Positions 26,084-36,144 are shown, numbered from the stretch's first letter. The stretch: 40,720 nucleotides of DNA from Hyphomicrobium sp. (GCA_025351425.1 JANXVY010000074.1:1-40720); one strand, 5' to 3'. Translations and numbers: made by a program. Notes: generated by a model from the sequence alone, not told the origin.

Positions 26084-29000
26084 ATGGGCACTGAATCAGA
26101 TACCCGCATCCGCAATGTCACTGCGGTTCTGGGTCCAACGAATACCGGCAAGACCCACCTGGCCATCGAGCGCATGCTCGGCCACGAAAGCGGGATGATC
26201 GGTCTACCGCTGCGGCTCCTGGCGCGCGAGGTCTACGACAAGATCGCGGCCAAGGTCGGCGCAGCAAACGTCGCTCTCATCACGGGCGAAGAAAAGATCA
26301 AGCCCGACACGGCACGCTTCTGGGTGTGCACGGTCGAGGCCATGCCGCGCGACGTAACCGTCGATTTCCTGGCGATCGACGAAATCCAGCTCGCCGCCGA
26401 CCCCGAGCGCGGCCACGTCTTCACCGATCGCCTGCTGCACGCCCGCGGGCGCTCCGAGACGCTGCTGCTTGGCGCTGCGACCATGCGCGACTGCATCAGC
26501 GACATCGTGCCCGGCTGCAATTTCATCACCCGTCCCCGGCTGTCGAAGCTCACCTATTCCGGTCAGAAGAAACTGACCCGCCTGCCCAAACGCGCGGCCA
26601 TCGTCGCCTTTTCGGCCGCTGAAGTGTATGCCATCGCTGAACTGATCCGCCGCCAGCAGGGTGGCGCGGCCGTCGTCATCGGCGCGCTGAGCCCGCGCAC
26701 GCGCAACGCCCAGGTCGCCCTCTACCAGTCGGGCGACGTCGACTACATCGTCGCGACCGACGCCATCGGCATGGGCCTTAACCTCGACCTCGATCACGTG
26801 GCTCTTTCCGCCACCCGCAAGTTCGACGGCCAGAACCATCGCAACCTGACGCCCGGCGAAATCGCTCAGATCGCGGGCCGCGCGGGCCGCCACATGAACG
26901 ACGGCACGTTCGGAGTGACCGGCGGCGCCGAACCCATGGACGCCGATCTGATCGAGCGCCTGGAAACCCATAACTTCGAACCGATCCGCACGCTGCAGTG
27001 GCGCAACCGCGCGATGGATTTTTCCACGCTGTTCGCCCTGCGCGAATCCCTGCGCGAAATTCCCAACATGCCCCGGCTTGCCCGCGCCCGCATGGCCGAC
27101 GACGTGGCAGCGCTCGAAACGGTGGCAAGCGACGGCGATCTGGCCCCGCTCGCCAATTCGCGCGCCGCCGTCGAGCTGCTATGGGACGTCTGCCAGATCC
27201 CGGATTACCGCAAGATTTCGGCCTCCAACCACGCCGAACTTGTCGCCACGCTGTACAAGTCGCTGCGCACCGGCGACGAAAAGATCAACGAGGATTGGTT
27301 CTCCAAGCAAGTGGCCTTCTCCGACCGCACCGACGGCGACATCGACACCTTGTCGAACCGCTTGGCGCACATCCGCACCTGGACGTTCGTTTCCAACCGC
27401 CCCAATTGGCTGCGCGACCCCGCTCACTGGCAGGCACGCACCCGCGAGATCGAAGACCAGTTGTCGGATGCACTCCACGAACGGCTGACCCAGCGGTTTG
27501 TCGACAAGCGCACGTCAGCCCTGATGAAGGGCATGCGCGACAAGGACGAGCTGACGGCTGATATCGCCGACGATGGCGCCATCAACGTCGAAAATCATTA
27601 CATCGGCCGCTTGAAGGGGTTCCGCTTCATCGCCGATGGCCCCGCCTCCGAAGGCGTCAACCTGAAGGCTGCGCGCAATGCGGCGACCCAGGTCGTCTCC
27701 CGCGAGCTCGGCATGCGCACGCGCCGCGTCGCAGCCGCCAAGGCCGACGCGTTCAAACTGACCCGCAAGGGCCAGCTGCTGTGGCGTAACGACGAAATTG
27801 CCGAAGTAACCGCATCCGACGATCCGTTGAAGCCGAATATTGCCTTGCTGGTCGAGGACAGTATTTCCGCCGCCGACCGCGAAAAGCTGCAGGCCCGTCT
27901 CGAGGCCTGGATCGGCGAGATGACAGCCGACAAGCTGAAGCCACTGGTGGAACTTTCGAAAGCCGAGGAAGTGACCGGCCTTGCCCGCGGCATCGCCTTC
28001 CGGCTGCGCGAAAACGTCGGCATCCTGAAGCGCGAAACCGTCGCCGACGAAATCAAGTCGCTCGATCAGCCGGCGCGCGCCCAGTTGCGCAAGTACGGCG
28101 TCCGCTTCGGTGCGTTCAATATCTTCTTCCCGCCGATGCTGAAGCCGTCCGCAGCCGACCTCGCGCTGTCGCTGTGGTGCATCAAGAATACGCAAGCCAA
28201 TAACCTGTCCCGCGACGCGCTGCCCGAGCCGCCGCGCCCGGGTCTGACGTCCGTGGCTGCCGACGCGGCCATCCCGGAAGCCTATTATCGCGCCTGCGGC
28301 TATCACCTGTGCGGCCCGCGGGCGGTGCGCCTCGACATTCTTGAGCGCCTGGCCGATCTGATCCGGCCATTGCTCGCCTGGCGTCAAAGCAAGGAGCCGG
28401 GCGCGCCAGTGTTGACGCCGCCGCGCGGCTCGACCGGCGACGGCGGCTTCACGGTGCTGCCCGAGATGATGTCGATCCTCGGCTGTTCGCCGGACGAATT
28501 GTCGGCCGTCCTCAAGTCGCTCGGGTTCTGGAACGACAAGCGGATCAAACCGGTCGTGGCAGCGGCCGCCGTGGCAGCCCCGGCAGTCGCCGAACCGGTG
28601 ACGTCTGCAACCGGCGAGGCAACCGCCGAACCAGCCACTGACGCCGCCTCATCGGCCGTCGATGCCCCCGTCAGCGAAACAGCAGCGCTTGTCCAACCCG
28701 CCCCAGCCATTGCAGCGCAACCCGAAGCAGCAGCGACGCCCGCAGCCGAAGCACCAGTTGAAGCGGCTGCATCTGAGCCGTCCGCAAACGCCGAAGCAGC
28801 AGCCGCGCCGGCGGCCTCGACCGAACCGGCAACGTCTGAAGAACCCAAATACGAAGACGTCTGGCGTCCGCGCCGGCCTCATCACCATGGACGCGGCGAA
28901 CGCCCGGCCCGCGAGCCCCGCCAAGGCGGCGACCGCGACCGCTCGCGCTACCGCAGGCCGGTACCCGCCGATGGCGTTCCCGCAACCCCAACAGCTTCCA

Positions 29001-29425
29001 GAGAAGGTGCGCCGGCCGCGAGCGGCGACGCGGCCAACGGCCAACGCACAGAGCGCCGCCCAGGCGATCGCCCGCCGGGCGAACGTGGACCGCGGCGCGA
29101 TCGCGGACGCGGCGGTGAGCATGCTGGTGAGCGTCGTGACGGCCAGCCCCCAGCAGCACGCCCCGCCGGCGACGCATCTAGCCCGCAACCCCCTCGTCCG
29201 CCGCGCGACAACGATCGCCGCGATGACCGGCGCGGCGGCGGCGACCGCGGAAACGATCGCCCGCGTGGCCATCGCGACCGTGAGCGTGACGACCGTCGCA
29301 GCGGCCCGAAGGTGATCACCGCCTCGCCCGCTAAAAAATCAGCCGACGCGGATAGCCCGTTCGCCGCCCTCAGCGCGCTGCGCGAACAACTGGCGAGCCG
29401 CGCCAAGGAGAAGAATTCGACCTGA
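26084..29425 (+). CDS. SUV3-like superfamily 2 RNA helicase with long disordered tail
   Basis: A 1113-residue helicase related to mitochondrial SUV3. Walker A GPTNTGKT is at 17-24, the DEIQ box at 99-102 (DFLAIDEIQLAADPERGH), and the GRAGRH motif VI at about 265-270, between QNHRNLTPGEIAQIAGR and the GTFGVTGG of SUV3 proteins. A central helical region runs to about 820. From about residue 824 the tail is low-complexity: first Ala/Pro/Glu-rich (to about 925), then Arg/Asp/Gly-rich with many RDR and RGG-like steps, probably RNA-binding, ending in a short ordered segment. ATG 26084 is preferred over GTG 26048. The S4 gene's ribosome-binding site overlaps this gene's stop. Likely function: RNA unwinding in decay or ribosome assembly. 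Confidence 0.9.
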   Translation: MGTESDTRIRNVTAVLGPTNTGKTHLAIERMLGHESGMIGLPLRLLAREVYDKIAAKVGAANVALITGEEKIKPDTARFWVCTVEAMPRDVTVDFLAIDEIQLAADPERGHVFTDRLLHARGRSETLLLGAATMRDCISDIVPGCNFITRPRLSKLTYSGQKKLTRLPKRAAIVAFSAAEVYAIAELIRRQQGGAAVVIGALSPRTRNAQVALYQSGDVDYIVATDAIGMGLNLDLDHVALSATRKFDGQNHRNLTPGEIAQIAGRAGRHMNDGTFGVTGGAEPMDADLIERLETHNFEPIRTLQWRNRAMDFSTLFALRESLREIPNMPRLARARMADDVAALETVASDGDLAPLANSRAAVELLWDVCQIPDYRKISASNHAELVATLYKSLRTGDEKINEDWFSKQVAFSDRTDGDIDTLSNRLAHIRTWTFVSNRPNWLRDPAHWQARTREIEDQLSDALHERLTQRFVDKRTSALMKGMRDKDELTADIADDGAINVENHYIGRLKGFRFIADGPASEGVNLKAARNAATQVVSRELGMRTRRVAAAKADAFKLTRKGQLLWRNDEIAEVTASDDPLKPNIALLVEDSISAADREKLQARLEAWIGEMTADKLKPLVELSKAEEVTGLARGIAFRLRENVGILKRETVADEIKSLDQPARAQLRKYGVRFGAFNIFFPPMLKPSAADLALSLWCIKNTQANNLSRDALPEPPRPGLTSVAADAAIPEAYYRACGYHLCGPRAVRLDILERLADLIRPLLAWRQSKEPGAPVLTPPRGSTGDGGFTVLPEMMSILGCSPDELSAVLKSLGFWNDKRIKPVVAAAAVAAPAVAEPVTSATGEATAEPATDAASSAVDAPVSETAALVQPAPAIAAQPEAAATPAAEAPVEAAASEPSANAEAAAAPAASTEPATSEEPKYEDVWRPRRPHHHGRGERPAREPRQGGDRDRSRYRRPVPADGVPATPTASREGAPAASGDAANGQRTERRPGDRPPGERGPRRDRGRGGEHAGERRDGQPPAARPAGDASSPQPPRPPRDNDRRDDRRGGGDRGNDRPRGHRDRERDDRRSGPKVITASPAKKSADADSPFAALSALREQLASRAKEKNST

Positions 29426-29436
29426 GGACAAAGCCG

Positions 29437-29907
29437 GTGACCAAGGCAGCGGCAGACGACGGCGACCCCGGCAAAAACACGCCTGACGGCGGCGAGAACG
29501 CAGCCCCTTCGAGCGACGCGTCCAAACCGGCACTGTCAGGCCAGCGTCTGGACAAATGGCTTTGGTTTGCCCGCGTCGCCAAATCGCGCACGCTCGCCGC
29601 CACCCTCGTCACGGAAGGCAAGATTCGCATCAACGGCGATCGGGTGGAAAAGCCGGCCCACACCGTGCGGGCGGGCGACACGGTCACGATCGTGATGCGC
29701 CAGCGCGTCCGCATCTTGAAGGTACTGAAGTTTGCCGCCAAGCGCGGCAGCGCGACGGTTTCAGCTGCCCTGTTCGACGACCTGAGCCCACCGCCACCCA
29801 AACCCGCCGAACGCGCATCGGCCTCCGCCGGGCAGCGCGAACCTGGCTCCGGCCGCCCGACCAAACGTGAGCGCCGCGAGATGGACCGCTTTCGGAACGG
29901 CGAATAG
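29437..29907 (+). CDS. S4-domain RNA-binding protein (Hsp15/HslR-like)
   Basis: A 156-residue protein with an S4 domain at about 35-95 (QRLDKWLWFARVAKSRTLAATLVTEG, then INGDRVEKPAHTVRAGDTVT). N- and C-terminal tails are charged and probably disordered; the C-terminus is rich in Pro and Arg. Hsp15-type S4 proteins bind stalled 50S-nascent-chain complexes. The start is a GTG at 29437 with GAGGA eight bases upstream, inside the helicase stop region (CTGAGGA), so the two genes are coupled. Confidence 0.9.
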   Translation: MTKAAADDGDPGKNTPDGGENAAPSSDASKPALSGQRLDKWLWFARVAKSRTLAATLVTEGKIRINGDRVEKPAHTVRAGDTVTIVMRQRVRILKVLKFAAKRGSATVSAALFDDLSPPPPKPAERASASAGQREPGSGRPTKRERREMDRFRNGE

Positions 29908-30080
29908 CCTGTTCAATCCGGTCCAGCAGCGCAACCCGGAAATCATTGATCTGAATAGGCATTTACCTCCTGCTAAGCTTGATCCAGTAGTGTCGCGTGG
30001 CAGGCTTTGGCATGCCGTCGCCCGTCAGCGAATGGGACCATTCCGTCCAAGACCACCCATCGTTGCCAGCGGAGCGCGCC

Positions 30081-31958
30081 ATGAGTGCCAATTTCATCCA
30101 TGCCCAACCGCCACTGGCTGACCGCGCCAAGGCTGCCGCCGGACGCTTTATCGCCTGGCTCCACCTCCAGCCGCTGTTTCTAGTTGCATTTGCAGCCGCA
30201 GCCGCCATGGGGCTCGCCGACATTCTGGTCGACCCGTCGCGACTCGCGACCGCGCTCGGCGACACCGACGATGCAACCCGCTTGACGCAAATCCGCGAAC
30301 TGCTGGCGGGCCATCCCTGGTTCGATATGACGCTGGCCCGTTTCGGCGGTAGCGAGCCGCTGGTCTCCCATTGGTCACGCATCATCGATCTGCCGATCGC
30401 AGCAATGATCACGTTGTTCTCGACCGTGCTCGGCACCGAACACGCCGAATTCGCCGCCCGCGCGCTGTGGCCGACGCTGCTGTCCGGCGTGATCGTCAGC
30501 TGCATCGCCTGGTATTGCGAAACGCTCGCCTCGCGCACGACGGCTTTGCTGGCGATTGCGCTTGCCGCGCCCTGCACCGGGCACTTCCAGTTCGTCCCCG
30601 GCCGCATCGATCACCACAGCGCCATGATCATCGGCGCCGTCGGCGGCACGCTCGTACTCCTCGCCGCCATCGACCGCCCCAAACTCGGCTGGTTCGCTGG
30701 CCTCATGCTGGGCGTCGGCTGCGCTGTCGGCTACGAAGGCCTGATCCTCACCCTCGCCGCCCTCGCCATTGTCACTTTGAGCGCAATAGCGACCAACGCC
30801 AACCTCGGCGGTCCCGCGCGGGCATCCGCCGCGTTCGCCGCAACCTTGAGCCTGTGCTGGTTCGTCTTCGGCCCCGGCCTACCCGATGGCCGCGTCGTCT
30901 GCGATGCCCTGTCGACCAACCTCATAGCGCTTGCCGTCTGTGGCGCCGTAGGCGTCGGGCTCGCCAATCAGGCCCGCCTCGAACACGCATCGGCTTGGGT
31001 CAGCTTCGTTTATGCAGCCGTTCCCGGCATCGTCGGACTCGTGCTGTATGGCATCGCCGAGCCGGTCTGCTTGGGCGGCCCGTTTGCCCAGGTCGAGCCC
31101 CGCCTCGGCCCGGTCTGGTTGAGCCACGTCTCAGAAACCCGCTCGCTGTTTGCGCTCGCCGGCGCCTCGCTGTCGGATATGTTCTCGGTCGCAGCCTACC
31201 CCCTGGTCGCCGTTGCCTACGGCCTGCTCGTCGTCCGCGGCCGCCACATGCCGCACGCCAAGACCATGTTCACGATCTTTCTGGTGACGCTGCTGCTGGG
31301 CCTCTACCAGGTGAAGCTGCTGCCGTACGCGAGCTATCTGTGCGTGCCGCTGATCGCCATCGGCCTGACGCGCCCCGCCGTCGCCCGCGCGCCGGTGGCA
31401 CGGAACCAAAAATCCAAGGCGGCCTCACCGCTGCTCGCGATCTCAGGCGGTCTCGCGGCCGTGTTCTTGGCATCCGTCATCTTGGCGACCGTCGTGCTCA
31501 ATCTTTCGAACGGCTCGCAGGCCGGAACGCCCGGCGCTCCCGTTGAAACCAATGCAGGCGGCACGGGCGACTTCCAATCCTGCACCAATGCCGAAAATAT
31601 CAAGCCGCTCGCGGGCCTCAGCCACGCGTTGGCAGCCAACGACATCGACCTTGGGCCCTATCTGGTCGCCTGGACGTCGCTCGACGTCCTGTCGGCGCCC
31701 TATCACCGCTTGGGCCGCCCGATCTTGTCGACGCATGACCTGTTCCATGCCTCCAAGGCGGAAGCCAAGGCTCGCATGCAACGCCTCGGCGCGACCTACG
31801 TGATCGTCTGCGCCGCCCTCAACGACACCGCCGCCGATAGTACAACTCCCGGCGACAGCCTTCGCGTGGCGTTGCTAGCTGGCGCCGCCCCCGAATTCCT
31901 CGAGCCCGTCGCAATCGGCAAAGGCAACGTCAAGGTCTGGCGCTTGAAGGCGGACTAA
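30081..31958 (+). CDS. GT-C-like polytopic membrane protein
   Basis: A 625-residue integral membrane protein with about 12 hydrophobic segments. The first periplasmic loop carries DTDDATRL (61-68) and WFDMTLARF, and later GRIDHHSAM (174-182). Paired acidic residues in the first loop plus a DHH motif resemble GT-C enzymes of the oligosaccharyl-transferase / STT3 type, so a polyprenyl-linked sugar transfer role is inferred. The soluble C-terminal 110 residues have no recognised family. ATG 30081 with GGAG six bases upstream is preferred to the ORF start at 29997. In related genomes fdxA and carD often follow the S4 gene; here this gene is in their place. Its stop overlaps the gpsA stop by three bases. 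Confidence 0.7.
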   Translation: MSANFIHAQPPLADRAKAAAGRFIAWLHLQPLFLVAFAAAAAMGLADILVDPSRLATALGDTDDATRLTQIRELLAGHPWFDMTLARFGGSEPLVSHWSRIIDLPIAAMITLFSTVLGTEHAEFAARALWPTLLSGVIVSCIAWYCETLASRTTALLAIALAAPCTGHFQFVPGRIDHHSAMIIGAVGGTLVLLAAIDRPKLGWFAGLMLGVGCAVGYEGLILTLAALAIVTLSAIATNANLGGPARASAAFAATLSLCWFVFGPGLPDGRVVCDALSTNLIALAVCGAVGVGLANQARLEHASAWVSFVYAAVPGIVGLVLYGIAEPVCLGGPFAQVEPRLGPVWLSHVSETRSLFALAGASLSDMFSVAAYPLVAVAYGLLVVRGRHMPHAKTMFTIFLVTLLLGLYQVKLLPYASYLCVPLIAIGLTRPAVARAPVARNQKSKAASPLLAISGGLAAVFLASVILATVVLNLSNGSQAGTPGAPVETNAGGTGDFQSCTNAENIKPLAGLSHALAANDIDLGPYLVAWTSLDVLSAPYHRLGRPILSTHDLFHASKAEAKARMQRLGATYVIVCAALNDTAADSTTPGDSLRVALLAGAAPEFLEPVAIGKGNVKVWRLKAD

Positions 31959-32950
31959 TCCTCTGCCTTCAGCGGGCGCTGAAGCAGCTGCATGATCGCC
32001 GCATCGACGCTCACGCTGCCATCGAGAATGGCCGAAACCGCGAGGCAGATCGGCATCTCGACGCAAAGCTCCAGCGCCAGCCGCCGCACCGCCTGCGCGG
32101 TATAGACGCCCTCGGTCACCGCCCGGCGGCTGCCCAGAATGTCGGCGAGTGTCTGCCCCTGACCGAGAGCACGGCCAAGCGACATGTTGCGCGACTGGGC
32201 GCTGCCGCACGTTAAGATGAGATCACCCAACCCCGACAGTCCCATCAGCGTTTCAGGCCGCGCGCCCATGCGTTCGCTGAAGCGCCGCAACTCGGCAAAC
32301 CCGCGCGTGACCAGCGCCGCATGCGCGCTGCCTCCAAGCCGTTTTCCATCGACGATCCCGGCCGCAATGCCGAGCACATTCTTGACCGCCCCGCCAAGCT
32401 CGACGCCCGTCATATCGCTCGACCAGTAGAGCCGGAACTCCGGGTGGCTGAGCGCCTCGGCGAGTGCGCGGCCCAGAGTTTCGTCCTGGCAGCCAAGCGT
32501 CAGCGCCGCCGGCAGTCCGCGCGCGACATCCGCGGCAAATCCCGGCCCCGACAACACGGCAAGCGGCACACCCGGAAGCTCAGCCCGCAAGACCTGGCCA
32601 AGCAGCTGCCCGCTTTGCTGCTCGATGCCCTTGGCGCAGATGACCGCAACCTGGCGCGCACATAGAAGCGGGCGCATCAGTCCGGCAACCGCCCGCAGCT
32701 GCTGTGCCGGCGCCACCAGCAGCAGCACGTCCGCACGCATGGCATCTGTCAGGTCCGGCGTTGCCCTCAACGATGCTGCAAGGCTCACCCCGGGCAGATA
32801 GGCCTCATTGGTATGCGAACCGTTGATCTCCGCAATCGCAGCAGCGTTACGTGCCCACAGCGTCACCGGGCGCCCGTGCCGCGCTTGGACTTGCGCAAGC
32901 GCTGTTCCCCAGGCCCCGCCGCCGAGCACGCTGATCGTCTCAAGCGCCAT
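31955..32950 (-). CDS. gpsA: NAD(P)+-dependent glycerol-3-phosphate dehydrogenase
   Basis: A 331-residue GpsA that reduces dihydroxyacetone phosphate to sn-glycerol 3-phosphate, the backbone of phospholipids. The nucleotide-binding glycine motif is SVLGGGAWGTALA at the N-terminus. The active-site and substrate region GAVKNVLGIAAGI is in the second half, followed by GLSGLGDLILTC. ATG 32950 gives the standard N-terminus; the longer frame to 33094 only overlaps metW. The gene start overlaps metW by 11 bases and its stop overlaps the convergent membrane-protein gene by three bases. Confidence 0.96.
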   Translation of the reverse strand: MALETISVLGGGAWGTALAQVQARHGRPVTLWARNAAAIAEINGSHTNEAYLPGVSLAASLRATPDLTDAMRADVLLLVAPAQQLRAVAGLMRPLLCARQVAVICAKGIEQQSGQLLGQVLRAELPGVPLAVLSGPGFAADVARGLPAALTLGCQDETLGRALAEALSHPEFRLYWSSDMTGVELGGAVKNVLGIAAGIVDGKRLGGSAHAALVTRGFAELRRFSERMGARPETLMGLSGLGDLILTCGSAQSRNMSLGRALGQGQTLADILGSRRAVTEGVYTAQAVRRLALELCVEMPICLAVSAILDGSVSVDAAIMQLLQRPLKAED

Positions 32951-33605
32951 GGGCGGCCGTCTGCCCCGGCGTCTGCTTCTTGCTGAGCCGGAACACGGCC
33001 TTTTCGCCGAGCAGGTTCTGCATCGACAGCGTCGCGCCGATCGGCAGCCGTCGGCCGACGGAATTGAACGCCACCGCCTGCTCGACGTGCGCATCCACTT
33101 CCCGGCACAGCGACACGAAATCGGCGATCGTGCATAGGTGCGCGTCCGGGCTCGAATACCATGGCTCCGGCAGGTTGCGTGTCATCGGCATGCGGCCCGT
33201 CAAAAGCAGATCGCGCCGGATCTTCCAGTGGCCGAAATTGGGAAACGATACGATCGCGTAGCGCCCGATCCGCAGCAGATTTTCCAGCACCGTCTTGGGG
33301 TACCGCGTCGCCTGGATGGTCAAGCTCAAAATGGCATAGTCGAACGCCTGGTCGGGATAGTCCGAAAGATCGCTGTCGGCGTCGCCCTGGATCACAGACA
33401 ACCCCCGCGCCACGCTGGCGTTGACGCCCTCCCGCGAGATTTCCACGCCCCGCCCGTCGACCATTTTCGTCTCGGCCAACAGATGCAGCAGCGCCCCGTC
33501 CCCGCAGCCGACATCGAGCACGCGCGACCCCGGCTCGACCATTTCCGCAATGAACAGATGGTCGACGCGCGGCTGCGAATGATGGACGGGGGCGTGCGTC
33601 GTCAC
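32940..33605 (-). CDS. metW: Methionine biosynthesis protein MetW
   Basis: A 221-residue MetW, a SAM-methyltransferase-fold partner of MetX that is needed for full MetX activity. The SAM-site-like glycine motif is [15 protein letters not shown]. Family features follow: [29 protein letters not shown] and [12 protein letters not shown]-like [12 protein letters not shown], with [12 protein letters not shown]. It starts with GTG; the GTGA overlaps the metX stop TGA, so the two are translationally coupled. Confidence 0.96.
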   Translation of the reverse strand: MTTHAPVHHSQPRVDHLFIAEMVEPGSRVLDVGCGDGALLHLLAETKMVDGRGVEISREGVNASVARGLSVIQGDADSDLSDYPDQAFDYAILSLTIQATRYPKTVLENLLRIGRYAIVSFPNFGHWKIRRDLLLTGRMPMTRNLPEPWYSSPDAHLCTIADFVSLCREVDAHVEQAVAFNSVGRRLPIGATLSMQNLLGEKAVFRLSKKQTPGQTAAHGA

Positions 33606-34810
33606 TTCAACCCTCGCTTCTGGGCAGCCGCCGAAATGAACCCGCGCACGGTATCGAAGAACTCGCTCTCCTCAAGCAGGAACGCGTCGTGCCCCTTGTC
33701 GCTGTCGATCTCGACGAAAGACACGTTGGCCGCAACTGCGTTCAGCGCCCGTACGATGGCCCGGCTTTCGCGGGTCGGATAGAGCCAGTCCGACGTGAAC
33801 GAGACCACGCAGAACCGTGTCTTGGTGCCCCAGAACGCATTCGCGAGCACGTCACCGTGCTCGGCCGCCATGTCGAAATAGTCCATGGCCCGCGTGATGT
33901 AGAGGTAGCTGTTGGCGTCGAACCGGTCGACGAACGTCGACCCCTGGTGGCGCAGATAGCTCTCGACCTGGAAATCCGCGTTGAACGAGAACGTCTTCTC
34001 GTCCCGGTCCTGCAGGTTGCGACCGAACTTGCGTTGCAGCGCCTCTTCCGACAGATACGTGATATGCGCCGCCATCCGCGCGACGCTGAGCCCGTTCCGC
34101 GGCACCACGCCTTGGGCATAATAGCGGCCCTGGCACCACTCCGGGTCCGCCATGACAGCCTGCCGGCCGACTTCGTGGAAAGCGATGTTCTGCGCCGAGT
34201 GCCGGGCAGCCGTCGCAATCGGCAGCGCCGCGAACACCCGGTCCTTGTAACGTGCCGCCCATTCGAGCACCTGCATGCCGCCCATCGACCCACCGACGAC
34301 CGCAAACAGCTGGTCGATACCCAGATGATCGATTAGCCGCGCCTGCGCGTTGACCATGTCCCCGATGGTGATGACAGGAAAATCGATGCCATACGGCGTG
34401 CCGGTTGCAGGATTGAGCGACGCCGGGCCCGTCGACCCCATGCACCCGCCCAGAATGTTCGAGCATATGACGAAATAGCGGTCGGTGTCGATGACGGGGC
34501 GGCCCTGGCCGATCATCGTCTCCCACCAGCCGGGCTTGCCCGTCACGGGGTTGACGTTCGACACGTGCTGGTCGCCCGTCAACGCATGACACACGAGAAT
34601 GGCGTTAGACTTGTCGGCGTTCAGCGTCCCGTAGGTCTGGTAGGCGATCTGGAACGGCGCCAGCTGCCGTCCGCATTCGAGTTGCAACGGCTCGGACGCG
34701 GGAAACCGCACCAGCAGGCTGGTCGGAGTCTCAACCTCGCCGTGCGGCGTCCGGTCGCTCGTCTGGCCTGGCTCTTCCGTCGGCACGGCGAATTTGCTCA
34801 AGTTTGTCAC
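33602..34810 (-). CDS. metX: Homoserine O-acetyltransferase
   Basis: A 402-residue alpha/beta-hydrolase-fold enzyme acylating homoserine at the first committed step of methionine synthesis. The nucleophile is Ser175 in [10 protein letters not shown], with Asp in SFTSDWLYP and His in [10 protein letters not shown] completing the triad. Further signatures are HALTGDQHV and [12 protein letters not shown]. The start chosen is GTG 34810, with a strong GGAAGGAAG nine bases upstream; the open frame continues to 34912 but those 34 residues are unconserved leader. metX-metW-gpsA form one minus-strand operon, divergent from hisC. Confidence 0.95.
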   Translation of the reverse strand: MTNLSKFAVPTEEPGQTSDRTPHGEVETPTSLLVRFPASEPLQLECGRQLAPFQIAYQTYGTLNADKSNAILVCHALTGDQHVSNVNPVTGKPGWWETMIGQGRPVIDTDRYFVICSNILGGCMGSTGPASLNPATGTPYGIDFPVITIGDMVNAQARLIDHLGIDQLFAVVGGSMGGMQVLEWAARYKDRVFAALPIATAARHSAQNIAFHEVGRQAVMADPEWCQGRYYAQGVVPRNGLSVARMAAHITYLSEEALQRKFGRNLQDRDEKTFSFNADFQVESYLRHQGSTFVDRFDANSYLYITRAMDYFDMAAEHGDVLANAFWGTKTRFCVVSFTSDWLYPTRESRAIVRALNAVAANVSFVEIDSDKGHDAFLLEESEFFDTVRGFISAAAQKRGLK

Positions 34811-34884
34811 GCGAAACGGCTTCCTTCCGGCAGGCTGACGCACCCTCGATCGATCGATCCGGCAGTCTCCGGCCACGTCGGGGT

Positions 34885-34912
34885 TAGCTAGGCCCTGGAC
34901 CCTGAAAGTCAA
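34885..34912 (-). promoter_or_regulatory. Candidate metX promoter with short palindromic leader
   Basis: On the minus strand TTGACT (34907-34912), a 16-base spacer and TAGCTA (34885-34890). The leader to the GTG would be about 70 bases and contains TCGATCGATCGATC (34846-34859), a self-complementary GATC repeat that could be an operator. Homology to the SAM-II riboswitch (core GATTTAA...CGTGATAAA) was looked for and not seen. Confidence 0.5.
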
Positions 34913-35037
34913 TCTTTTCTTTGATTTCGCACCTCGAGCCGCCTATCACAGCAGCCTCGTTCCGGTCGCACGCCGCACCCGCAACCGTGCGCGCAAGCGC
35001 TTCCGATTTCGCGAGCTTTCTGATCAAGAGACTTGAA

Positions 35038-36144
35038 ATGACCAAACGTGCGCCCGCACCCCGGCCGGGCATCCTCGATATCGAACTTTACGTGCCGGGG
35101 GAAAGCCAGATCCCAGGCGGCCTGAAGCCGATCAAGCTTTCGTCGAACGAAACGCCTTTGGGCGCGAGCCCCAAGGCCATCGCCGCCTACAAGGATGCAG
35201 CCCTCTCGCTCGAACGCTATCCCGACGGCGGCGCGAGCGCGCTCCGGGCCGCCATCGGCGCCCGCTACGGCCTCGAGCCTGCGCGCATCGTCTGCGGCGC
35301 CGGCTCCGACGAGCTGCTGTCCATGCTTGCCCACGCCTACCTCGGCCCCGGCGACGAAGCTATTTACACCGAGCACGGCTTTCTCGTTTACAAGATCGCC
35401 ATCCTGGCGAACGGGGCAACGCCCGTCGTCGCCCCCGAAACGGGCTTCAAGACCGACGTCGACGCCATTCTCGCCCGCGTCACACCGCGCACGAAAATGG
35501 TCTTCCTCGCCAACCCGAACAATCCAACCGGAACCTACATCCCGGTGCAGGAAGTCCGCCGCCTGCACGCAGCGCTGCCCGGAGACGTTTTGCTCGTACT
35601 CGACGGCGCCTATGCCGAATACGTCAAGACCAACGACTACGAGGCTGGCATTGAACTGGTGGCCACCACGTCCAACACGGTGATGACGCGCACCTTTTCC
35701 AAGATCTACGGCCTCGCCGCGCTCCGCCTCGGCTGGGCCTACGCGCCTGCCCCCGTCATCGATGTGCTGAACCGCCTGCGCGGCCCCTTCAACGTCTCTG
35801 GCCCCGGCATCGCAGCCGGCGTCGCCGCGATGGAGGACCATGCCCACATCGAAGCGGCCATCGCTCACAACTCGCACTGGCTGCCTTGGCTCTCGGCAGA
35901 GCTCGCCAGCCTCGGCATTACCGTCACGCCGAGTGTCGCGAACTTCCTGTTGATGCACTTCGAGCCGGCCGGCCCCTGGACGACCGCCAACGCCGACGCC
36001 TTCCTCAAGGACCGCGGCATCATCCTGCGCCGGTTGGCAGGCTATGGCCTCCCGAACGCCCTGCGCCTCACCGTCGGCACCGAAACCGAAAACCGCGCCG
36101 TCATCGACGCCCTCGATGAATTCATGGGGCAGCGCGGCGCATGA
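35038..36144 (+). CDS. hisC: Histidinol-phosphate aminotransferase
   Basis: A 368-residue class I/II PLP aminotransferase. The PLP lysine is Lys222 in [16 protein letters not shown]. Other PLP contacts are [19 protein letters not shown] and the VVLD/AY-type [10 protein letters not shown]. Early [12 protein letters not shown] and the late NFLLMHF and [17 protein letters not shown] are HisC features. It acts in histidine synthesis and, next to tyrC, may also transaminate aromatic keto acids. ATG 35038 ([11 protein letters not shown]) follows AGAG; the frame extends to 34921 but that part is upstream leader. Its stop overlaps tyrC (ATGA). Confidence 0.95.
   Translation: MTKRAPAPRPGILDIELYVPGESQIPGGLKPIKLSSNETPLGASPKAIAAYKDAALSLERYPDGGASALRAAIGARYGLEPARIVCGAGSDELLSMLAHAYLGPGDEAIYTEHGFLVYKIAILANGATPVVAPETGFKTDVDAILARVTPRTKMVFLANPNNPTGTYIPVQEVRRLHAALPGDVLLVLDGAYAEYVKTNDYEAGIELVATTSNTVMTRTFSKIYGLAALRLGWAYAPAPVIDVLNRLRGPFNVSGPGIAAGVAAMEDHAHIEAAIAHNSHWLPWLSAELASLGITVTPSVANFLLMHFEPAGPWTTANADAFLKDRGIILRRLAGYGLPNALRLTVGTETENRAVIDALDEFMGQRGA

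Noticed and set aside
34811-34884. SAM-II or SAM/SAH riboswitch in the metX leader
   Set aside because: The conserved cores (GATTTAA with CGTGATAAA, or the SAH and SAM/SAH consensus) are not present in the right order; the leader is only about 70 bases.
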